NCBI GenBank assembly: GCA_964483375.1
Contig: CAZABJ010000010.1
Coordinates: 1 to 58,023 of the forward strand
DNA length: 58,023 bases
Source: JAUIEH01 sp964483375
Lineage (GTDB): Bacteria > Pseudomonadota > Alphaproteobacteria > Caulobacterales > Maricaulaceae
Direction: 5' to 3'
Shown here: piece by piece, positions 32,759 through 39,982 of the stretch
Numbering within the stretch: position 1 is the first letter of the stretch
Layout: every line of letters starts with the position of its first letter
Program-made: the position numbers and the translations under genes
Notes under the pieces: generated by a model
Databases searched by the model: none
Told to the model about the DNA's origin: nothing
Seen by the model: only the letters and a program-made list of their open reading frames with translations

Positions 32759-34924
32759 ATGGGCGTCGAGATCTGGTGGGTCATCGCGGCCGCGCTGGCG
32801 GCTGTGGCGTATGGAGCGCTGCAAACGCGCTTTTTGCTGCAAGCCAATGCCGGCGACGCGAAAATGCAGGAGATCGCCGCGGCGATCCAAGAGGGCGCGA
32901 ACGCCTATCTGCGGCGTCAATACACAACAATCGCCGTGGTCGGCCTGGTGATTCTCGTCATCGTCGCCGGTCTTTTCGATTTTATGACCGCAGGCGGCTT
33001 TTTGGTCGGCGCGGTCTTGTCGGGCGCGGCCGGCTATATCGGCATGCTGGTGTCGGTCCGGGCGAATGTTCGCACCACGGAGGCCTCCAAACAGGGCCTC
33101 GCGCAGGGGCTCTCGATCGCGTTCCGTTCCGGCGCGGTGACCGGGATGCTCGTGGCGGGTCTCGCGCTACTGGGCGTGGCCGGCTATTTCGGCCTCCTCG
33201 TTGGCGTCATGGGCTATGGCCTGACCTCCCGTGAGGTCATCGACCCTCTCGTCGCGCTTGGGTTCGGCGCCTCGCTCATCTCGATTTTCGCGCGTTTGGG
33301 CGGCGGCATCTTCACCAAGGGCGCCGATGTGGGCGGGGATATGGTCGGCAAAGTCGAAGCCGGCATCCCTGAGGACGACCCGCGCAACGCCGCGACCATC
33401 GCTGACAATGTGGGCGACAATGTCGGCGACTGCGCCGGCATGGCCGCCGATTTGTTCGAAACCTACGCCGTGACCGTGGTCGCCACGATGGTCTTGGCCT
33501 CGGTCTTGTTCCGGGATGCGGGGGAAGGCGTGGTCCTGGCGATGATGATGCTTCCGCTGCTGATCGGCGCGGGCTGCATCATTTCCTCCATCATCGGCAC
33601 GTTTTTCGTGCGGCTCGGCCAATCGCGCAACGTCATGGGCGCGCTCTATAAGGGCTTCATCGCCTCGGCGGTCTTGTCGGTTCCGGTGGTTTGGTTCGCC
33701 GCGCAATGGGCGTTCGGCGGGTTCGACGAACCGCCGACCACCTCGGGGGGCGATGTGATCTCGCAGATGGACGCGTTTCTCTGCGGCGTGATCGGCCTGG
33801 TCGTCACCGGGGCCATCGTTTGGATCACCGAATACTACACCGGCGTGGCCTATCGCCCGGTGCGTTCGGTGGCGCAAGCCTCGGTCTCAGGACATGGCAC
33901 CAACGTCATTCAAGGCCTTGCGGTGTCGCTGGAGGCCACGGCCATGCCGGCGCTGGTGATCATCGTCGGCATTATCTCCACCTACATCCTGGCGGGTCTG
34001 TTCGGCATCGCCATCGCGGTGACCACGATGCTCGCCCTGGCCGGCATGGTGGTGGCGTTGGACGCCTTCGGCCCGGTGACCGATAATGCCGGCGGCATCG
34101 CCGAAATGGCGGGCTTGGACGACAGCGTTCGGGAAACCACTGACGCGCTTGATGCGGTGGGGAACACCACGAAGGCCGTCACCAAGGGCTACGCGATCGG
34201 GTCGGCCGGTTTGGGCGCGCTGGTCTTGTTCGCCGCTTACACCGAGGACTTGGCGTATTTCGCCGCCAATCCGGGAAGTTATCCGGCCTTTAACGGGGTG
34301 AGCCCCGATTTCGCGTTGTCCAACCCCTATGTGGTCGTCGGCCTGTTCTTCGGGGGGCTGCTGCCGTTCTTGTTCGGCGGGATGTCGATGATGGCGGTCG
34401 GGCGTGCTGCGGAAGCCATCGTGGCGGAAGTTCGCCGCCAATTCCGCGATGACCCGAAAATCATGACCTTTGAAAGCAAGCCCGATTATGGACGTGCGGT
34501 GTCGCTCCTCACCGGCGCGGCGATTAAAGAGATGATCGTGCCTTCGCTCTTGCCGGTGCTGTCGCCCATCGTGCTGTTCCTCGTCATCTTGCTTGTCCCC
34601 GGCGCGGGCCTCGACAACGCGCTCGCGGCCTTGGGCGCGATGCTGTTGGGCGTCATCGTCACGGGGCTGTTCGTGGCCATCTCGATGACCGCCGGCGGCG
34701 GCGCTTGGGACAACGCCAAGAAGCTGATCGAAGACGGGTTCACCGACCGCGACGGCGTGACCCACGGCAAGGGCTCCGAAGCGCATAAGGCAGCGGTGAC
34801 CGGGGATACTGTCGGCGACCCCTACAAGGACACCTCGGGTCCCGCCGTGAACCCAATGATCAAGATCACCAATATCGTCGCGTTGATGTTGCTCGCGGTG
34901 ATCGCCCGGCAAAACGGCGGCTAG
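32759..34924 (+). CDS. hppA: K+-insensitive pyrophosphate-energized proton pump
   Basis: 721-residue membrane pyrophosphatase pumping H+ across the cytoplasmic membrane with PPi hydrolysis, about 16 membrane segments. Catalytic Mg-PPi motifs: GGIFTKGADVGGDMVGKVEAGIPEDDPRNAATIADNVGDNVGDCAGMAADLFE (residues about 180-235), DAFGPVTDNAGGIAEM, and near the C-terminus GGAWDNAKKLIEDG, SEAHKAAVTGDTVGDPYKDTSGPAVNP. The diagnostic GNTTKAVTKGYAIGSAGL has Lys where K+-dependent enzymes have Ala, so activity should be K+-independent. Upstream 142 bp holds no recognised riboswitch. Confidence 0.98.
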   Translation: MGVEIWWVIAAALAAVAYGALQTRFLLQANAGDAKMQEIAAAIQEGANAYLRRQYTTIAVVGLVILVIVAGLFDFMTAGGFLVGAVLSGAAGYIGMLVSVRANVRTTEASKQGLAQGLSIAFRSGAVTGMLVAGLALLGVAGYFGLLVGVMGYGLTSREVIDPLVALGFGASLISIFARLGGGIFTKGADVGGDMVGKVEAGIPEDDPRNAATIADNVGDNVGDCAGMAADLFETYAVTVVATMVLASVLFRDAGEGVVLAMMMLPLLIGAGCIISSIIGTFFVRLGQSRNVMGALYKGFIASAVLSVPVVWFAAQWAFGGFDEPPTTSGGDVISQMDAFLCGVIGLVVTGAIVWITEYYTGVAYRPVRSVAQASVSGHGTNVIQGLAVSLEATAMPALVIIVGIISTYILAGLFGIAIAVTTMLALAGMVVALDAFGPVTDNAGGIAEMAGLDDSVRETTDALDAVGNTTKAVTKGYAIGSAGLGALVLFAAYTEDLAYFAANPGSYPAFNGVSPDFALSNPYVVVGLFFGGLLPFLFGGMSMMAVGRAAEAIVAEVRRQFRDDPKIMTFESKPDYGRAVSLLTGAAIKEMIVPSLLPVLSPIVLFLVILLVPGAGLDNALAALGAMLLGVIVTGLFVAISMTAGGGAWDNAKKLIEDGFTDRDGVTHGKGSEAHKAAVTGDTVGDPYKDTSGPAVNPMIKITNIVALMLLAVIARQNGG

Positions 34925-34946
34925 GACGAAGCCGCGCGCTGAACGC

Positions 34947-34986
34947 AAAACGCCCCGACCAAACGCGGTCGGGGCGTTTCTTTTTG
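34947..34986 (+). terminator. Rho-independent terminator after hppA
   Basis: 10-bp perfect stem CGCCCCGACC (34951-34960) / GGTCGGGGCG (34967-34976), loop AAACGC, flanked by AAAA and TTTCTTTTTG. It may act in both directions, since bamE converges from the other side. Confidence 0.9.
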
Positions 34987-35031
34987 TGGTGAAGGCGGCC
35001 GCCGCGGCGACGGCGGCTGGCCGATGTTCGA

Positions 35032-35532
35032 CTATTCCCGACGGGGACCGCCGGCTCCGCCGGGAAGGTTCTCTTGGCCGCCAATTTGGTCGGTCGGCAA
35101 CCGACCCACATTGCCCAGAATTTGTTCCAGGATGGTCAGCTCACGACCGCGGGTGGGCGTTTCCCGATCCACCAACGCGACGTCGCGCGAAGCGTCCAAG
35201 TCGATGCTTTCAACGGAATTCACGACGCCCTCATCGTCGAACTCGACCACCACGATGAGCCGGGCCGAGGAGGAGGGAGCGAGAAAGCCCAGCTGTTCGC
35301 GGACGTCGGTCACATAGTACCAGACGTTCTCCTCGAACACCCCGGCGGTGGAGGGGTTGCCATAGCGCGCTAGCACCGTGGCGCGGGTGTCTTCGCCGGC
35401 GGTGATCGCCGTGAGCGGCTCGCTCTCGGGCACATAGCCGTGGCGGCGCACCGTGGGCGTGCATGCCGCGGCCAGGGCGGCCGGCGCCACCACGCCAAGC
35501 AGCATCAGGCGGCGAAAGGTGCGAGGCGTCAT
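35032..35532 (-). CDS. bamE: Outer-membrane assembly lipoprotein BamE (SmpA/OmlA)
   Basis: 166 residues. Signal with lipobox: LLGVVAPAALAAAC-T. The BamE core appears as LTAITAGEDTRATVLARYGNPST, ENVWYYVTDVREQLGFLAPSSSARLIVVVEFDDEGVVNSV (W-Y-Y strand typical). A longer C-terminal tail (ETPTRGRELTILEQILGNVGRLP) is typical of alphaproteobacteria. It stabilises the BAM complex. Divergent from the cytochrome chaperone gene, the usual arrangement in this class. Confidence 0.93.
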   Translation of the reverse strand: MTPRTFRRLMLLGVVAPAALAAACTPTVRRHGYVPESEPLTAITAGEDTRATVLARYGNPSTAGVFEENVWYYVTDVREQLGFLAPSSSARLIVVVEFDDEGVVNSVESIDLDASRDVALVDRETPTRGRELTILEQILGNVGRLPTDQIGGQENLPGGAGGPRRE

Positions 35533-35636
35533 GCGAGGCTCCCCATCTTGTGAGTCTAATCTAGGTTACTGGCGTAGCCGCGGGCTTCGCCTGGTTCAAG
35601 CCGGGTGTGCGGCTGAAGCGTCGGGAGAGTAAAGCG

Positions 35637-36146
35637 GTGTTCGCACGGAAACGGGAAACAGCTGAGGAAATCTACCATAGCGCGCTCGCTCAAGCGCGCG
35701 CCGCCGGCTTTTACGGCCCCGGGCGGATTCCCGACACCGTTGAGGGCCGGTTTGAAGTCTTGATGCTGCACGTGTTCTTCGTTGTCGATGCGCTCGGGGC
35801 GCGGCCGGATGCTGCGGGATTGTCCCAAGAGGTGTTTGACGCGTTTTTCAGCGATATGGATGCGGCGTTGCGCGAGATGGGCGTGGGCGATCTCAGCGTC
35901 GCCAAAAAGATCAAAGCCATGAGCGAAGCCTTTTACGGCCGAGCAAAAGCGTATCGCGAAGGCCTGGCCGAAGGCGATGAAGCGCTGGCGGCCGCCTTAG
36001 CGCGCAATCTCTTCGTGCATGGGGAGGTCGAGCCGGCCTTCGCCGAGGCGCTTCAGCAATATGTTCGACAAACCGACCGGATGTTGGCGCCGCTGCGCCG
36101 AGAAAAAGGCTCGAATAGACCGAGTTTTCCCCCGCCGCCTGGCTAA
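35637..36146 (+). CDS. Ubiquinol-cytochrome c chaperone (CBP3 family)
   Basis: 169 residues from the GTG at 35637, which has an SD (GGGAGAG) 7-9 nt upstream; another in-frame GTG at 35607 lacks one. Seen: AEEIYHSALAQARAAGFYGPGRIPDTVEGRFEVLMLHVFFV, the CBP3/UPF0174 signature, followed by LSQEVFDAFFSDMDAALREMGVGDLSVAKKIKAMSEAFYGR. It assists assembly of complex III. Usually followed by a DUF177 (YceD) gene, absent here. Confidence 0.92.
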   Translation: MFARKRETAEEIYHSALAQARAAGFYGPGRIPDTVEGRFEVLMLHVFFVVDALGARPDAAGLSQEVFDAFFSDMDAALREMGVGDLSVAKKIKAMSEAFYGRAKAYREGLAEGDEALAAALARNLFVHGEVEPAFAEALQQYVRQTDRMLAPLRREKGSNRPSFPPPPG

Positions 36147-36171
36147 TGGCCTTCATGGCGATCGCTACGGC

Positions 36172-36199
36172 TTGTCAAAGTGCGGCCTTTCACTACTGT
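36172..36199 (+). promoter_or_regulatory. Candidate sigma-70-like promoter for plsX
   Basis: TTGTCA (36172-36177) and TACTGT (36194-36199), spacing 16 bp, about 55 bp upstream of the plsX ATG. Matches are imperfect, so confidence is modest. Confidence 0.4.
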
Positions 36200-36253
36200 C
36201 CGGCGGCGTCGCCGCACCCGCGCTGAACCGCGGCCGGATTCGGAGCTGCGTCC

Positions 36254-37318
36254 ATGTCGCAAAACGCCGTGATCGCCATTGACGCTATGGGCGGGGACGA
36301 AGCGCCCGCAATCGTCGTCGACGGTGTCGCCATTGCGGAACGCGTCAATCCTGGCGGGGCGCGGTACCAGTTGCATGGCGATCGTCGCCTGATTGCGCCG
36401 CTCTTGGAGGCCCAACCCGACGCGGCGTCGGTCTGCGAGGTCTATCACGCTGAGACCAAAGTGGAGATGGGCGACAAGCCGAGCGAGGCTCTGCGCCGGG
36501 CACGCGGCTCGAGCATGTGGAACGCCGTTGAGGCGGTCAAAAAGGGCGAGGCCCAAGCGGTCGTTTCGGCCGGAAACACTGGCGCTCTGATGGCGATTTC
36601 GAAAATCGTCCTGCGCATGGCGGCGAACGTTCACCGGCCGGCCATTGCGGCGAGCTGGCCCACGCCGGGAGCCTTCTGCGTTGTTCTTGATGTCGGCGCG
36701 ACCGTGGAGGCGAGCGCCCGCCAGTTGATTGAGTTCGCGATCATGGGCGAGGCCTACGCCCGAGCCGTGCATGGTCACGCCCGCCCCAGCGTCGGTTTGT
36801 TGAACGTCGGGGCGGAGGATGTGAAAGGCAACGCCATCGTTCGCGAAGCCGATCAGCTCCTCCGGGAAAGCGATTTGGATTTGAACTACCGCGGGTTCGT
36901 CGAAGGTCACGACATCAGCCTGGGGACGACCGATGTGGTTGTGACCGATGGTTTCACGGGCAATGTGGCGCTGAAGACCGCCGAGGGGATGGCGCGATTG
37001 GTGGGAGGCTGGGTGCGAGAGGCGTTGACGAGCGATACGCTCGCGAAAGCCGGCGCGCTTCTCAGCCGTCACGCCCTGCGCGGGCTGCGCGATCGCATGG
37101 ATCCGCGCAATGTGAACGGGGGCGTGTTCCTGGGATTGAACGGCGTGGTGGTCAAAAGCCATGGCGGCACGGATGGGCAAGGGTTCGCCACCGCTCTCAG
37201 GATCGCCGGGGAGCTCGCACGCAGCAACTTTTCCGAAGAGGTCACCGCCAATCTCTCTCGCTTCGCCGAGGCGGCTGAGGCCCGCGCTGCAGCGGAAACC
37301 GCCGAGGCGGTGCGATGA
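36254..37318 (+). CDS. plsX: Phosphate acyltransferase PlsX
   Basis: 354 residues making acyl-phosphate from acyl-ACP at the start of phospholipid synthesis. Seen: VIAIDAMGGDEAPAIVVDGVA, VEMGDKPSEALRRARGSSMWNAVEAVKKGEAQAVVSAGNTGALMAIS, RPAIAASWPTPGAFCVVLDVGATVEASARQL, GLLNVGAEDVKGNAIVREA, FVEGHDISLGTTDVVVTDGFTGNVALKTAEGMA, GVFLGLNGVVVKSHGG. Complete. Stop overlaps fabH (ATGA). Confidence 0.97.
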   Translation: MSQNAVIAIDAMGGDEAPAIVVDGVAIAERVNPGGARYQLHGDRRLIAPLLEAQPDAASVCEVYHAETKVEMGDKPSEALRRARGSSMWNAVEAVKKGEAQAVVSAGNTGALMAISKIVLRMAANVHRPAIAASWPTPGAFCVVLDVGATVEASARQLIEFAIMGEAYARAVHGHARPSVGLLNVGAEDVKGNAIVREADQLLRESDLDLNYRGFVEGHDISLGTTDVVVTDGFTGNVALKTAEGMARLVGGWVREALTSDTLAKAGALLSRHALRGLRDRMDPRNVNGGVFLGLNGVVVKSHGGTDGQGFATALRIAGELARSNFSEEVTANLSRFAEAAEARAAAETAEAVR

Positions 37319-38292
37319 CCCCGCCGCGCTCAGTCATTGAGGGCGTCGGGGCCTATTTGCCTGAGCGCGTGCTCGGCAATGAAGAGCTGGCCGGCATGGT
37401 GGACACGAGCGACGATTGGATCACCGAACGAACCGGCATCCGCGAACGTCGCATCGCCGCGGATGGGGAGACGACCTCTCAGCTCGGGCTGAACGCCGCG
37501 CGCGCCGCGCTAGAGCATGCAGGCGCAAGCGTTGATGAAATCGACTTGATCGTCGTCGCCACGGCGACGCCGGACCGAACGTTTCCCGCCACCGCGACCA
37601 TGATCCAAAACGATCTGGGCGTCCGCGGCGGGGCGGCGTTTGATGTCCAGGCGGTGTGTTCGGGGTTCCTGTATGCGTTGGCTGCGGCGGACGCGATGAT
37701 CGGCCGCGGTCTCGCCAAGACCGCGCTTGTGATCGGCGCGGAGACGTTTTCGCGTATCCTCGACTGGTCTGACCGTTCGACCTGCGTGTTGTTTGGGGAT
37801 GGAGCCGGGGCGGTGCTTCTTCGCGCCCAGCCGGTGAATGGGGACGCCGCGGCGCGGGGGGTTCTGCAGTCTTATCTCCGGTCCGACGGTCGCTTTGGCG
37901 ATTTGCTGTATGTGGACGGGGGACCGTCGAGCACGCGCTCGGTGGGGCGTCTTCGGATGCAGGGCAACCAAGTCTTTCGGCACGCCGTTACGAATATCGC
38001 CGAAGCCATAGAAACCGTGGCCGAGCGCGCCGGCGTTCCGGTTCAAGACATCGACTGGTTCGTGCCCCACCAGGCGAACCAGAGAATTCTGGAATCCGTC
38101 GCCAAGCGTCTCGGGCTCGACGAAGGCCGGGTGGTCTCCACCGTCGCCCGCCACGGCAACACCTCCGCGGCCTCCGTGCCCCTCGCGCTGGAGACTGCGG
38201 TTCGTGACGGGCGGATTAAGACGGGCGACCTGGTCTTGTTCGAAGCCATGGGCGGGGGCCTGACGTGGGGCGCTTCGCTGGTGCGGATGTAG
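37315..38292 (+). CDS. fabH: Beta-ketoacyl-ACP synthase III
   Basis: 325-residue initiating condensing enzyme of fatty acid synthesis. Seen: GVGAYLPERVLGNEELAG, DDWITERTGIRERRIA, catalytic Cys in FDVQAVCSGFLYALAAAD, FGDGAGAVLLRA, the catalytic His in VPHQANQRILESVAKRLG and the Asn in ARHGNTSAASVPLAL, GDLVLFEAMGGGLTWGASLVR. Full length, translationally coupled to plsX. Confidence 0.98.
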   Translation: MTPPRSVIEGVGAYLPERVLGNEELAGMVDTSDDWITERTGIRERRIAADGETTSQLGLNAARAALEHAGASVDEIDLIVVATATPDRTFPATATMIQNDLGVRGGAAFDVQAVCSGFLYALAAADAMIGRGLAKTALVIGAETFSRILDWSDRSTCVLFGDGAGAVLLRAQPVNGDAAARGVLQSYLRSDGRFGDLLYVDGGPSSTRSVGRLRMQGNQVFRHAVTNIAEAIETVAERAGVPVQDIDWFVPHQANQRILESVAKRLGLDEGRVVSTVARHGNTSAASVPLALETAVRDGRIKTGDLVLFEAMGGGLTWGASLVRM

Positions 38293-38316
38293 TCCACAAG
38301 CCCGGAACGCCTTGAA

Positions 38317-38345
38317 TTGACGAGGGTTTTGGGTGCGTCTAACGT
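38317..38345 (+). promoter_or_regulatory. Candidate promoter for ihfA
   Basis: TTGACG (38317-38322) and TAACGT (38340-38345) separated by 17 bp, 27 bp upstream of the ihfA ATG. Strong -35, weak -10. Confidence 0.45.
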
Positions 38346-38371
38346 GCGCGACACGATAGGAGACCGCAAGC

Positions 38372-38674
38372 ATGAGCCAAAACACGCTCACCCGCGCAGA
38401 CTTAGCCGAAGCCTTGGCCGAAGAGATCGACGTGTCTCGTCAGGATGGAGCGGCGCTTCTGGAGAGCGTGCTCGACCTTGTGGGAGAAGCGTTGGTGGCG
38501 GGGGAAACGGTGAAGCTCTCCTCGTTTGGGGCGTTTTCGGTGCGGGACAAGAATGAGCGTCAGGGGAGAAACCCCAAGACCGGCGAGCCCGCGGCAATCG
38601 ACGCCCGGCGCGTGTTGGTTTTCCGCGCCTCTCAAATCCTCAAAGATCGTGTGGATCAAAGCCAGCAAGCCTAA
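38372..38674 (+). CDS. ihfA: Integration host factor subunit alpha
   Basis: 100-residue HU/IHF DNA-bending protein. Seen: LTRADLAEALAEEIDVSRQDGAALLESVLDLVGEALVAGETVKLSSFGAFSVRDK across residues 6-59 and the arm RQGRNPKTGEPAAIDARRVLVFRAS. Subunit alpha is inferred from its position after fabH and from the GEPAAIDARRV arm. The heterodimer partner IhfB is not in the window. The MerR-type gene that often follows is missing. Confidence 0.95.
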   Translation: MSQNTLTRADLAEALAEEIDVSRQDGAALLESVLDLVGEALVAGETVKLSSFGAFSVRDKNERQGRNPKTGEPAAIDARRVLVFRASQILKDRVDQSQQA

Positions 38675-38725
38675 AGTCAGAGCCGCGCGGGCAATTGCGC
38701 AGGGTTCGCGAGAGCTCAGCCCAGC

Positions 38726-39592
38726 TCAGCGACGTTGGTGGATAGCGGCGATGTGGCTGGGCGAAATCTCGCAGCATCCGCCGATGATCGCCGCTCCGGC
38801 CGCCGCCCAACCCAAAGCGATGTCGGCGTAAGCCTCCGGACCAAGATCCGTGCGGGATTTGAGAACATCGACGGTCGCATCGCCGCGAAGGGGTTTGACC
38901 GTGGTGAAGGCGTTGGCGTAAGCGCCGGTTTTCCCGCCCGTCTTCAGAAGTTCCTGCAATCCGGCCGTGACGGTTTCCGGCGGCGAACAGTTGATAAGTA
39001 CGCTCTCGGCCCCTTCCTCCAAGGCCGCAGCGCCGGCGTCGGCGACGGCCTCTCCGGATCGCAATTTTCGGCCGTCGCTCTCATCCACGGTCATGGCCGT
39101 CCACACCGGCTTTCCGCTGCCTCGAGCCGCACGGGTGGCGAGGCGCACTTCCTCAAGTGACGGCAGGGTTTCACAGAGGAACAGGTCGACGTCTTGGGCC
39201 TGCGCCTCGACGATGCGGGCGTATTCCTCGGTTGTTGCTTCGGCGCTGAACCGATCTTCAGGCCGGTAGCTGCCAGGAAGCGGCGGCAGGCAACCCGCGA
39301 TGAGCGCCGCGGATCCGGTGCGTTTCCGCGCGTTCCGCGCAGCGGAGAGGGCGGCCGCTTGCAGGTCTTTGAACTCGTCTTCTCTTTGAGCCCGCGCCAA
39401 ACGAGACGGCGTGGCGGAGTAGCTGCTCAGCGTGATCACATCCGCGCCAGCCTCAAGGAAAGCGACGTGGACGTCTTCCACGATGTCGGGCCGATCACGA
39501 AGGACATCGGCCGACCAGAGCGGCGTAGGGGGGCGTCCGATCCGGGCGATCAATTCCTGGCCCATGCCGCCGTCGAGTAGAATGAACGTCAT
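38726..39592 (-). CDS. Homocysteine S-methyltransferase family protein
   Basis: 288-residue TIM barrel of the BHMT/MmuM type. Seen: LLDGGMGQELIARIG (N-terminal substrate loop), HVAFLEAGADVITLSSYSATPSRLA, LFLCETLPSLEEVRLA, VLINCSPPETVTAGLQEL with zinc ligand Cys, and GAAIIGGCCEISPSHIAAI with the other two zinc Cys. It lacks the cobalamin domains of MetH. Methyl donor (S-methylmethionine, betaine or other) cannot be deduced. Isolated gene, convergent with ihfA. Confidence 0.92.
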   Translation of the reverse strand: MTFILLDGGMGQELIARIGRPPTPLWSADVLRDRPDIVEDVHVAFLEAGADVITLSSYSATPSRLARAQREDEFKDLQAAALSAARNARKRTGSAALIAGCLPPLPGSYRPEDRFSAEATTEEYARIVEAQAQDVDLFLCETLPSLEEVRLATRAARGSGKPVWTAMTVDESDGRKLRSGEAVADAGAAALEEGAESVLINCSPPETVTAGLQELLKTGGKTGAYANAFTTVKPLRGDATVDVLKSRTDLGPEAYADIALGWAAAGAAIIGGCCEISPSHIAAIHQRR

Positions 39593-39693
39593 CTCCGCCT
39601 CCGAAGGGCCCTTATAGGTGAGAGCCGCGAAACGTTAGCCGTCGCCGCGGGCGGGGGAAACCGCACGCGCTTTCCCCCTGTCTGTCTTCTCTG

Positions 39694-39722
39694 TTGCTCG
39701 GCCCCTTCCGCCACGCTATGCA
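39694..39722 (+). promoter_or_regulatory. Promoter for tRNA-Pro
   Basis: TTGCTC (39694-39699) and TATGCA (39717-39722) with 17-bp spacing, the -10 ending 24 bp before the mature tRNA 5' end. The short leader suits a tRNA transcription unit. Confidence 0.6.
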
Positions 39723-39746
39723 GGCCGCTCGCCTGCGCGAACGTGT

Positions 39747-39823
39747 CGGAGCGTAGCTCAGCCTGGTAGAGCACACGCCTGGGGGGCGTGGGGTCGCAGG
39801 TTCAAGTCCTGCCGCTCCGACCA
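39747..39823 (+). tRNA. tRNA-Pro (anticodon GGG)
   Basis: 77 nt including encoded CCA. Acceptor stem CGGAGCG (39747-39753) pairs with CGCTCCG (39813-39819), discriminator A, CCA 39821-39823. D arm GCTC/GAGC; anticodon stem CACGC/GCGTG (39774-39778, 39786-39790) with loop CTGGGGG giving anticodon GGG at 39781-39783; T arm GCAGG-TTCAAGT-CCTGC. Reads CCC/CCU proline codons. Confidence 0.97.
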
Positions 39824-39982
39824 TCGCGCGGTTTGCTTCGGTTCCTATCTTAATCGTAACGGTTTGAACGTGACGCGCGCCCACAGCGCGCCACATTTCT
39901 TTGGCCGGATCAGCGCTTACGCCTATGGTTCGCCCGCGGGGAGTCCCCCGTGCGCCGTCTCATTCCACCAGGGGAAGCATCT

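Noticed and set aside
33887..34948. 353-codon minus-strand frame opposite hppA
   Set aside because: His/Arg/Gln-rich shadow of the membrane pyrophosphatase gene.
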